Shown here: piece by piece, positions 15,403-21,094 of the stretch | How the letters are laid out: every line of letters begins with the position of its first letter | Numbering within the stretch: position 1 is the stretch's first letter | Assembly: GCA_000433455.1 (NCBI GenBank) | Contig: HF992493.1 | Location: forward strand, 111,341-132,434 | Length of the DNA stretch: 21,094 bases | DNA from: Mycoplasma sp. CAG:877 | GTDB lineage: Bacteria; Bacillota_I; Bacilli_A; RF39; UBA660 | Direction: 5' to 3' | Translations under genes and position numbers: made by a program | The notes under the pieces: model-generated | Seen by the model: only the letters and a program-made list of their open reading frames with translations | Databases searched by the model: none | What the model was told of the DNA's origin: nothing

Positions 15403-15489
15403 GCTCGTATGGCGGAATTGGTAGACGCGGTAGACTCAAAATCTACTTCTAGCGATAGAGTTCCGGTTCAAGTCCGGATACGAGCACCA
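15403..15489 (+). tRNA. tRNA-Leu (anticodon CAA)
   Basis: A complete class II tRNA. Acceptor GCTCGTA (15403-15409) pairs with TACGAGC (15479-15485), then A and an encoded CCA. The D-arm holds GGTAGACGCGG. Anticodon stem GTAGA/TCTAC surrounds loop CTCAAAA with CAA at 15437-15439, reading UUG. The variable arm forms TCTA-GCGA-TAGA, and the T-arm TCCGG/CCGGA contains TTCAAGT. All stems are intact. Confidence 0.97.
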
Positions 15490-15502
15490 AATATGATAGA
15501 AA

Positions 15503-15519
15503 ACTCGATTTCTTCGAGT
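15503..15519 (+). other. Hairpin in the tRNA-Leu trailer
   Basis: ACTCGA (15503-15508), TTTCT loop, TCGAGT (15514-15519). There is no T-run, so it is not the terminator; it may affect 3' processing. Confidence 0.4.
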
Positions 15520-15527
15520 AGAAATTT

Positions 15528-15557
15528 AAAATGACTTGTAAAAAGTCGTTTTTATTT
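15528..15557 (+). terminator. Terminator after tRNA-Leu
   Basis: AAAATGACTT (15528-15537) pairs with AAGTCGTTTT (15543-15552), with one T-G pair and loop GTAAA, followed by TATTTT. Confidence 0.75.
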
Positions 15558-15613
15558 TGCAAGGATTTTTCTAAGGGAAAATTCACATTAAATAATATAC
15601 AATTTCATATTGG

Positions 15614-15649
15614 CAAACGTTTGTTTGTATTATAGTATGGTAATACAAA
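15614..15649 (+). promoter_or_regulatory. Adjoining palindromes in the leader of the KilA-N gene
   Basis: CAAACGTTTG (15614-15623) is a perfect 10-base palindrome. It is immediately followed by TTTGTATTA (15624-15632) and its exact complement TAATACAAA (15641-15649) around TAGTATGG. -10-like sequences (TATTAT, TATAGT) lie in this element, with TTGGCA (15610-15615) as possible -35. Operator for a phage-type repressor, or an mRNA hairpin before the SD, are both possible. Confidence 0.5.
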
Positions 15650-15665
15650 TCAATGGAGGTGGAAT

Positions 15666-16065
15666 ATGTCAAATAAAATAATAGAGGTACAAAATATTAA
15701 AATAAATATAACTAATATTGATGATAATGATTATATTTTATATATCTGATTTTGGAAAGTTTAAAGATGGTAAGTCAAAGGCTGATGATGTTATAAGAAA
15801 TTGGCTTAGAAATAGAATAACTTTAGAGTTTTTAGGAATGTGGGAATCAATTTATAATCCTAATTTTAATTCCGTCGAATTCGACGGGTTTAGAAGGACA
15901 GCAGGGCTTCATACGTTTACATTGAGTGTTACTGAGTGGTGTGAAAGAGCGAATGCAATAGGGATATATTCCAAACGTGGAAAATATGGTGGAACCTATA
16001 CTCATAAAGATATAGCATTTGAATTTGCTTCTTCAATAAGTCCGGTTTTTAAATTGTTTGTTTGA
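15666..16065 (+). pseudogene. KilA-N domain protein, frameshifted
   Basis: Remnant of a phage-type DNA-binding KilA-N protein. The gene begins at ATG 15666 with a strong Shine-Dalgarno (GGAGGTGG) and reads MSNKIIEVQNIKINITNID then NDYI, the expected N-terminus. That frame stops at TGA 15747-15749. The remainder continues in another frame as SDFGKFKDGKSKADDVIRNW, then FLGMWESIYNPNFNSVEFDGF and GKYGGTYTHKDIAFEFAS, ending SPVFKLFV. Compared with the family (DYISLTDIAKFK), there is one extra base in the A/T run at about 15735-15745. The frame ends where family members usually go on with a KEFQRLK-type segment, so the 3' end may also be lost. Position just after a tRNA gene fits a former integration site, though no duplicated tRNA end was found. 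Confidence 0.75.
15872..15887 (+). repeat. 16-bp GC-rich perfect palindrome inside the KilA-N gene
   Basis: CCGTCGAATTCGACGG is its own reverse complement. It encodes the conserved SVEFDG segment using codons that are rare here (GTC, TTC, GAC, GGG) and stands out from the A+T-rich surroundings. Confidence 0.85.
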
Positions 16066-16108
16066 GGGATTAAAAAGTGTAGAAACTGGTAGTTATAAAT
16101 AAAAAAAT

Positions 16109-16133
16109 AAATGACGTTTGGTGAACGTCATTT
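16109..16133 (-). terminator. Terminator of the TetR gene
   Basis: Perfect 10-bp stem AAATGACGTT (16109-16118) / AACGTCATTT (16124-16133) with a 5-base loop. Read on the minus strand it is followed by ATTTTTTTATTT. It could also stop plus-strand transcripts from the KilA-N remnant. Confidence 0.8.
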
Positions 16134-16735
16134 TAATTTGTTAGAATACTTGTAATTATTTTGATAACTTCTTTTTTCATAATATCGTAGTTCATAGTTT
16201 TATGATGGTGGTAAACTACCTCGTGACAATAGTTTTCAACTATACCAATAATGATATGGACTTTTTCAAGTAAGTTTTCTGAGGAAATATTATTTTCTTT
16301 TAGAGTTTTAACTATTACTGTTGTAGTATCAAGTTCTTTTTGATGAAATATTTCAGCAATATCTGGATCTAGGTGAGAAAGGGCAATCATTTCTTCGTGA
16401 GCATTTTTAGATAGAGTGTGTTGTTTTATAAAGATATCTAACATTTCATTTAAAAGTTTTTCTAGATTAGTTATTTTTATATCATTATTTTTTAAAACAT
16501 TTAAAATAGGAAACATAATATTGTCAGAATAGTTTTTGATACCTTCAATAAATATTTCTTTCTTATCATGAAAGTATTGATAAATTATTCCTGTTGATAC
16601 ATTGGCATATTTAGCTATATCATTAGTATTAATATTGTGGTAGCCTTTATTACACATAAGTTCAAAGCCATAAGAAATAATTTTATTGCGTTTTTCAATA
16701 GATCTTTTTTGAGTAGGTATTCTAGTTTCACTCAT
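16133..16735 (-). CDS. TetR/AcrR family transcriptional repressor
   Basis: A 200-residue regulator. The N-terminal helix-turn-helix is at about 36-56 (NTNDIAKYANVSTGIIYQYFHDKKEIF), preceded by the usual basic helix (KRSIEKRNKIISYGFELM). The remainder is an all-helical ligand/dimer domain of TetR length with a His-rich stretch (YHHHKTMNY, about 175-183), whose ligand cannot be predicted. The start is ATG 16735, with AAGGACGTGAT as Shine-Dalgarno on the minus strand. It is divergent from the ABC exporter pair. One of two matching inverted repeats (16777-16800) lies over its own promoter region (-10 complementary to 16757-16762) and the other over the exporter start, which suggests autoregulation plus repression of the exporter. 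Confidence 0.9.
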   Translation of the reverse strand: MSETRIPTQKRSIEKRNKIISYGFELMCNKGYHNINTNDIAKYANVSTGIIYQYFHDKKEIFIEGIKNYSDNIMFPILNVLKNNDIKITNLEKLLNEMLDIFIKQHTLSKNAHEEMIALSHLDPDIAEIFHQKELDTTTVIVKTLKENNISSENLLEKVHIIIGIVENYCHEVVYHHHKTMNYDIMKKEVIKIITSILTN

Positions 16736-16776
16736 AATATCACGTCCTTCAAATAGATTATACTATAGTTTTTAGT

Positions 16777-16800
16777 AAATATGATAAAAATATCATATTT
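16777..16800 (+). promoter_or_regulatory. Operator 1, probable TetR binding site
   Basis: Perfect inverted repeat AAATATGATA (16777-16786) / TATCATATTT (16791-16800) with an AAAA centre. It overlaps the expected -35 area of the tetR promoter and ends just before the exporter -35. Confidence 0.75.
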
Positions 16801-16803
16801 TTG

Positions 16804-16832
16804 TTGATTTTAAGTTTAATGTTAATTATAAT
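16804..16832 (+). promoter_or_regulatory. SigA-type promoter of the ABC exporter operon
   Basis: TTGATT (16804-16809), 17-base spacer, TATAAT (16827-16832). A second TATAAT lies at 16833-16838. It is flanked closely by operators 1 and 2. Confidence 0.75.
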
Positions 16833-16839
16833 TATAATG

Positions 16840-16863
16840 AAATGTGATAAAAATATCATATTT
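16840..16863 (+). promoter_or_regulatory. Operator 2, probable TetR binding site
   Basis: AAATGTGATA (16840-16849) / TATCATATTT (16854-16863) with an AAAA centre. It differs from operator 1 by one base and sits at the expected transcription start, just before the Shine-Dalgarno AGAAAGGG of the ATPase gene. Confidence 0.75.
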
Positions 16864-16877
16864 AGAAAGGGTATGTT

Positions 16878-17588
16878 ATGAAAGAGTTAATTAAATTAAA
16901 GAATGTTGTTAAAACATATAGTGTAGGGGAAAAAAAGTTTAATGCCCTAGATAAAGTTTCTTTTTCAATTAATAAAGGTGAGTTTGTTGTTATACTAGGA
17001 CCATCTGGAGCAGGTAAGAGTACACTTTTAAACTTATTAGGTGGAATGGATAAAGTTACATCTGGTACTATTCAAGTAGGAGATAAAGTTATTTCTAAAT
17101 ATAGTGATAAAGAACTTACTAATTATAGAGCTGAGGATGTAGGATTTATATTTCAATTTTACAATATACTTCCAACACTTACAGTACTTGAAAATGTACA
17201 AATAGTTAATGATATTGTTAAGAAACCAAAGAATGCGAAGAAGATACTTAGGGAAGTAGAACTTGAAAATCATTATAATAAGTTTCCTAATCAATTATCA
17301 GGTGGAGAACAACAAAGAGTTTCAATAGCAAGAGCGATTGCTAAGGATCCAGTATTATTACTTTGTGATGAGCCTACTGGAGCACTTGATTCTAAGACTG
17401 GAGCTCAAGTATTAAAATTATTAAAGAAACAGTGTGATGCTAATAATGGAGAAAATACAGTAATTGTTGTTACTCATAATTCTTTGATAGCAGATGTTGC
17501 TGATAGAGTAATACGTTTAAAGAATGGTAAAGTAGAAAGTAATGTTATTAATAAAAAGCCTAAGAATATAGATGAGGTAGTGTGGTAA
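16878..17588 (+). CDS. ABC transporter ATP-binding protein (MacB/LolD type)
   Basis: A 236-residue ATPase that powers the adjacent FtsX-type permease. Walker A is GPSGAGKST (41-49), Q-loop Gln93 (FQFYNILPT), signature LSGGEQQR (140-147), Walker B LLLCDEP (160-166, catalytic Glu165), D-loop GALD (168-171) and H-loop His200. The FQFYNILPTLTVLENV segment is typical of the MacB/LolD/FtsE branch used in mechanotransmission and export rather than nutrient uptake. All catalytic residues are present. The permease starts two bases after the stop. A TetR-controlled promoter precedes it, so the pair is probably induced by a toxic compound such as a peptide or drug; the substrate is not evident. Confidence 0.94.
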   Translation: MKELIKLKNVVKTYSVGEKKFNALDKVSFSINKGEFVVILGPSGAGKSTLLNLLGGMDKVTSGTIQVGDKVISKYSDKELTNYRAEDVGFIFQFYNILPTLTVLENVQIVNDIVKKPKNAKKILREVELENHYNKFPNQLSGGEQQRVSIARAIAKDPVLLLCDEPTGALDSKTGAQVLKLLKKQCDANNGENTVIVVTHNSLIADVADRVIRLKNGKVESNVINKKPKNIDEVVW

Positions 17589-17589
17589 T

Positions 17590-19959
17590 ATGTTAAGAAA
17601 GAAGATGCTTCGTGATATATTACAAAATAAGTCACAGTTTTTAACAATATTTTTAATGGTACTAATTGGAGTAATGGTATATGTTGGAATAGAAGCATAT
17701 ATGGATGGAATGATTAGTGCGGGAGATAAGTTTTATACGGAGTATAATTTACAAGATTTAAACGTAATTGGTAATAGTTTTAGTGAAAAAGACTTGGAAG
17801 ATATTAAGAACTTAAAAAACATAAATAATGCTGAAAGAAAATTAGTTATTAATGCGACTGATGCAGATGACAAAGATAAGTCATATTTAGTTAGTTTTAT
17901 AGAGACTAATGAAATATCTAAATTTTATGTCTTTGAAGGAGAGAAATTTGATTCTAATAAAAATGGTGTTTGGATAGATAAGTTTTATGCTGAGAAGAAT
18001 AATCTTAATGTAGGAGATACTATTAGGATTAAATATGATACTTTTACTTTAAAAGAGAAAATACTTGGACTTGTTAATATACCAGATCATGTATATGATA
18101 TAAAGAATGAATCTGATTTGGTTCCTGATAGAAATGTTTTTGGTATTGCTTATTTATCTTATAAAGAAATACCAGAAGATTATATTAAGGGTTTATATGT
18201 TAAACAGATGGAAGCATATCATTTAGATTATACTTTAGATAATTTTAATTATTTAGAACATATTCCATATAACTATGTTATGGTTGATGTTAATAATAAG
18301 AAAAATATTGATAGTGTTAAGGATGATATTGAGAATAATATTAGTAGTGCTTTATCAATTGTTAATATTGAAGATACAACGTCTTACTCTATGTATCAAG
18401 GTGAAATTGATGAGGGTGGTGCTTATGTTGGTATCTTCTCAGGACTTTTCTTATTTATTGCTTTATTATCTGTTATTACGACAATGAATCGTGTAATTAA
18501 GAAACAAAAGTTACAGATTGGTACTTTAAAAGCATTAGGTTTTAAAGATAGTAAAATTACTTTACATTATATTAGTTATGCTTTCTTTGTTTCACTACTT
18601 GGAGCGATTGTTGGTATTGTTTTAGGAAGATACTTTATCGGTAGTGTATTTATTGGTTTAGAGATGTCTTTCTTTGAGGTTCCTAATGGAGTACCAATAG
18701 TTAAAATTGGAAGTTACTTGATGGCACTTTGTGTTGTATTAGGAGTTTCATTTATTGCATATTTAACTTGTCGAAGAGAGTTAAAGAAAAGACCAGCTGA
18801 GGCTTTAAGAAATGAAATACCTAGTGTTAAAGTTGGTAGTTTAAATATTACTACGAAGGGTATATTTAAACATTTAGGATTTTCTACAAAGTGGAATTTA
18901 AGAGATATTATTAGAAATAAGTTTAGAACTATTACAGGAGTAATTGGTATAGTTGGTTGCTGTACATTGATAGTTTGTGCTTTTGGAATGCTTAATAGTA
19001 TGAATCACTTTGTTAAGTTGCAGTTTGAAGACTTATATAATTTCTCATATAAGCTTGGTTTTAGTGAGAATATTAGTTTAGAAGAGATTGATGAGTTAAA
19101 GAGTAAATATGGTAATAGTACAAGTGAGACTTTAGGTGTTGAAGTAAAGGATAGTGAAGGTAAGAGAATTGCTCATACTATATTTGTAGATGATTCTTCG
19201 AACTTAGTTAGATTTTTAGATAATAAAGATAAATTTATAAAGTTAGATAGTGATGAGGGAGTTTATATTACTTATAAAATGGCTTCTAATGAGGGTTATA
19301 AAATAGGAAATACTATTAAGTGGCATATTTATGGTGATAAGACTTATTATGAGACTAAGATAGTTGGCTTTTATAAGGATCCACAGAGTCAGAATTTAAC
19401 TATGACTAAGAGTTATATGGAGAGTTTAGGACTAAAATATAAAGCTGATTCTTTATATACTAATTCTAATATGAAGAATATTAATGAAATTAAAAATGTA
19501 GAATCTATTCAAGATATAAGTACGTTACGTAGTGGAATGGAATCTATGCTTTCTATGACTAGAAAGATGATAATACTTATTATACTTTTTGCTGTATTAT
19601 TAGGAATTGTTATAATATATAATATGGGTATTTTATCTTATAATGAAAAGCAATATCAATTTGCTACACTAAAAGTACTAGGATTTAGTGATAAGAAAAT
19701 TAAAAGTATTTTTATAGAACAAAATACTTGGATTACTATTTTATCTATTATTATTGGTTTACCTAGTGGATATTTCTTAGTAGACTGGTTATTTAAAAAA
19801 TGCTTGGATGATAGTTTTGATTTCTCAGTACATATTAATATTGGTACATATATTTTCGCAGCAGTATTGACATTTGTTGTTTCATATTTAGTATCTTTGT
19901 ATTTATCTAGAAAAGTTAAGTCTATAGATATGGTTAGTAGTTTAAAAGGAAATGAATAG
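17590..19959 (+). CDS. ABC transporter permease with two FtsX domains
   Basis: A 789-residue permease. TM1 (about 16-35) is followed by a large external domain, then TM2-4 at about 277-299, 327-350 and 373-395 and the coupling motif RRELKKRPAEALR. A second copy follows: TM5 (about 444-468), a second external domain (about 470-655), then TM6-8 (about 660-682, 713-735, 750-772) ending SIDMVSSLKGNE. The TLKALGFKDSKI and TLKVLGFSDKKI stretches after TM2 and TM6 are the matching FtsX signatures of the two halves, showing internal duplication. This is the organisation of peptide/drug exporters and sensors in Gram-positives. GAGGTAG upstream of ATG 17590 serves as ribosome binding site. Strong terminator downstream; substrate unknown. 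Confidence 0.92.
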   Translation: MLRKKMLRDILQNKSQFLTIFLMVLIGVMVYVGIEAYMDGMISAGDKFYTEYNLQDLNVIGNSFSEKDLEDIKNLKNINNAERKLVINATDADDKDKSYLVSFIETNEISKFYVFEGEKFDSNKNGVWIDKFYAEKNNLNVGDTIRIKYDTFTLKEKILGLVNIPDHVYDIKNESDLVPDRNVFGIAYLSYKEIPEDYIKGLYVKQMEAYHLDYTLDNFNYLEHIPYNYVMVDVNNKKNIDSVKDDIENNISSALSIVNIEDTTSYSMYQGEIDEGGAYVGIFSGLFLFIALLSVITTMNRVIKKQKLQIGTLKALGFKDSKITLHYISYAFFVSLLGAIVGIVLGRYFIGSVFIGLEMSFFEVPNGVPIVKIGSYLMALCVVLGVSFIAYLTCRRELKKRPAEALRNEIPSVKVGSLNITTKGIFKHLGFSTKWNLRDIIRNKFRTITGVIGIVGCCTLIVCAFGMLNSMNHFVKLQFEDLYNFSYKLGFSENISLEEIDELKSKYGNSTSETLGVEVKDSEGKRIAHTIFVDDSSNLVRFLDNKDKFIKLDSDEGVYITYKMASNEGYKIGNTIKWHIYGDKTYYETKIVGFYKDPQSQNLTMTKSYMESLGLKYKADSLYTNSNMKNINEIKNVESIQDISTLRSGMESMLSMTRKMIILIILFAVLLGIVIIYNMGILSYNEKQYQFATLKVLGFSDKKIKSIFIEQNTWITILSIIIGLPSGYFLVDWLFKKCLDDSFDFSVHINIGTYIFAAVLTFVVSYLVSLYLSRKVKSIDMVSSLKGNE

Positions 19960-19970
19960 ATATTAAAAAT

Positions 19971-20013
19971 AATATCAAACAATATTAAATTATTGTTTGA
20001 TATTGTTTTTTTT
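19971..20013 (+). terminator. Strong terminator of the ABC exporter operon
   Basis: Perfect 14-bp stem AATATCAAACAATA (19971-19984) / TATTGTTTGATATT (19991-20004), loop TTAAAT, followed by GTTTTTTTT. Confidence 0.92.
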
Positions 20014-20128
20014 GCTACAATGCTATAATTTGTGTAAATATTTTGTATAAGTTTATCAGTTTGTATTTTTTTGAAATATTTATAATGATAAAATATAGGT
20101 AATAATAGTTTATGGAGGAATTGGTATA

Positions 20129-20164
20129 ATGGCAAAGGTGAAGATAGAGTTGAATTCGCTATAG
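20129..20164 (+). other. Short 11-codon frame with SD, in frame with the next gene across an amber stop
   Basis: ATG 20129 has GGAGG at 20114-20118 and TATAAT-like sequence at 20081-20086. It reads MAKVKIELNSL and then TAG (20162-20164). Without the TAG the frame continues unbroken through KEREKSSIFG into the 20195 frame. It is either the disrupted true start of that gene or a leader peptide. Confidence 0.45.
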
Positions 20165-20194
20165 AAGGAGAGGGAAAAAAGTAGTATATTTGGT

Positions 20195-21094
20195 ATGCTT
20201 TTTGGAAATGGAACATCTACTAAGCGAATTAGACAAGAAACTAAACCTTTTCAACAAGATAGAAAAAATGGTGTGGTAGAGCATGGAAAACTAAATAATG
20301 AAGCAGGAACTGAAAGTAAACAGGTCGATGAAGAACAGAAATCTTCGGTAGATGTTGAACGTATTGAAATTGATCGTTGGCTAAATGCTAATCAAGTTGT
20401 TAATGATTTTTTGAAGGAAATTATTCCAGAGAGTGAATGGAGTCGTATAAATCAAGAAGGTGTTAAGAAAGCTCTAGAACTAGATATGATGAACTTTTTG
20501 TATGGACTTTCATCTAATATGTTATTAAGTGCGGAATATGTTGAAGAAATTGCAAATATAGAAAAAAAACTTCAAGAAAATGCTTTAAGAAGAGTAAATG
20601 CCGCAATAGCTGGTGAAAAGTTTGTATCTGATGATACTTCGTCTAGAATTGATAATGGAGATGATCCTGAGGCTGATAAAACTTTATTTGCAATTATTGA
20701 TACTGTTACTGATGGAAACTCGGAAGTTTCTCAGGAATTATTTAATTTAATAAAAGAATATGGTGGTAATTATTATCCTCAATATCCAGGAATTTGTATT
20801 CTTGCTGATTGTGTGCGATTGTATAAAGAAAATGGTTGTGATTTAAATGAGGTGCTTAGTGGTAGAAGAAATAAATTAGCAGAAGAAAATTTTTTCTATA
20901 TATTAAGAACTATAAAAAAGATAGAAGAAATGCCTAGAAAGTCACTTGCTCAGGTTACTAGTATGGATGAGCCGCTTAAATGGCATCATGAAAACAATCC
21001 TGTACCAAAAAATTATTACGGTTCAATTTCAAAAACTAGAAAGTCTAGAACTTATGCTTCTGATACTATTAAGAGCACAACTACTAGCAGTTCT
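20195..21094 (+). CDS. Unrecognised protein, 3' end beyond the window
   Basis: An open frame of 300 codons with no stop up to the window end. It starts at ATG 20195 (MLFGNGTSTKRIRQETK), but that ATG has no Shine-Dalgarno at normal distance; GGAGAGG (20167-20173) is over 20 bases away. Better initiation signals belong to ATG 20129 in the same frame, separated by one TAG. I do not recognise a family. The N-terminal 60 residues are charged and probably disordered. Residues of about 65-215 look mainly alpha-helical (IDRWLNANQVVNDFLKEIIP, ANIEKKLQENALRRVNAAI). The end visible here turns Ser/Thr/Lys-rich (KTRKSRTYASDT). No signal peptide or TM helix. Codons such as CGT, CGA, TCG and GCC look slightly more frequent than in neighbours. 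It lies alone after a strong terminator. Confidence 0.65.
   Translation, partial: MLFGNGTSTKRIRQETKPFQQDRKNGVVEHGKLNNEAGTESKQVDEEQKSSVDVERIEIDRWLNANQVVNDFLKEIIPESEWSRINQEGVKKALELDMMNFLYGLSSNMLLSAEYVEEIANIEKKLQENALRRVNAAIAGEKFVSDDTSSRIDNGDDPEADKTLFAIIDTVTDGNSEVSQELFNLIKEYGGNYYPQYPGICILADCVRLYKENGCDLNEVLSGRRNKLAEENFFYILRTIKKIEEMPRKSLAQVTSMDEPLKWHHENNPVPKNYYGSISKTRKSRTYASDTIKSTTTSSS

Noticed and set aside
15403..16065. Integrated element with attL/attR at tRNA-Leu
   Set aside because: No second copy of the tRNA 3' end was found downstream and no integrase is present; only the KilA-N remnant suggests past integration.
18769..18775. Another exact TGTCGAA Spo0A-box sequence
   Set aside because: It lies inside the FtsX permease coding region (Cys-Arg-Arg codons), far from any start, so it is probably chance.
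20162..20164. Amber codon read as pyrrolysine
   Set aside because: There is no evidence of a pyl system in the window and the context is better explained by mutation or a leader peptide.
19656..20216. Minus-strand frame of 186 codons over the end of the permease and the terminator
   Set aside because: It overlaps a strong FtsX domain and a perfect terminator hairpin, and has no recognisable protein features.
1..21094. CRISPR arrays, insertion sequences or rRNA genes
   Set aside because: No regularly spaced repeats, transposase frames or rRNA sequence were seen on either strand.

Overview
The window is strongly A+T-rich, uses the standard bacterial code (Trp is TGG, TGA is a stop) and carries endospore-formation genes with good Shine-Dalgarno sites and Gram-positive surface machinery (LPXTG protein, two sortases). 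This points to a spore-forming low-GC member of the Bacillota, plausibly an uncultured gut Bacilli/Erysipelotrichia-like lineage. The lineage is inferred; no marker here fixes it.

Layout. (1) 1-7996 is a surface-assembly locus. It holds a polytopic ER/archaeal-type (SipW-like) signal peptidase, cut by the window edge; a two-TM protein resembling DUF5305; and a large secreted protein with a SipW-type leader. After a strong terminator come an LPFTG pilin-like protein, a class C sortase and a class B sortase. (2) 8010-10941 is a sporulation block: Spo0A-box-like sites, spoIIAA, sigF, a terminator, then spoVAC-spoVAD-spoVAE. The gene order matches the classical spoIIA/spoVA neighbourhood, but spoIIAB is missing and SpoIIAA has Glu where the phosphorylated Ser should be. 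(3) 11009-13603 encodes a membrane protein with a cytosolic zinc ribbon, an Asn-rich linker and an extracellular clostripain-type (C11) protease. (4) A small convergent RNHCP zinc-binding gene is followed by scpA-scpB (condensin accessory factors) and tRNA-Leu(CAA). (5) Downstream of the tRNA is a frameshifted KilA-N (phage-type) gene with palindromic leader elements. (6) A TetR repressor is divergent from an ABC ATPase/FtsX-permease pair; two near-identical inverted repeats bracket the shared promoter region. (7) The right end holds an unrecognised open frame that runs off the window and is preceded in frame by a start codon with an SD and one amber codon.

How the parts work together. The signal peptidase and DUF5305-like protein probably process the SipW-leader protein next to them. 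The sortase pair would polymerise and/or anchor the LPFTG protein. SigF and the SpoVA proteins act in the forespore (early forespore transcription, dipicolinate channel). TetR probably represses the exporter and itself. The most unusual item is the SigF control module without its kinase/anti-sigma factor.
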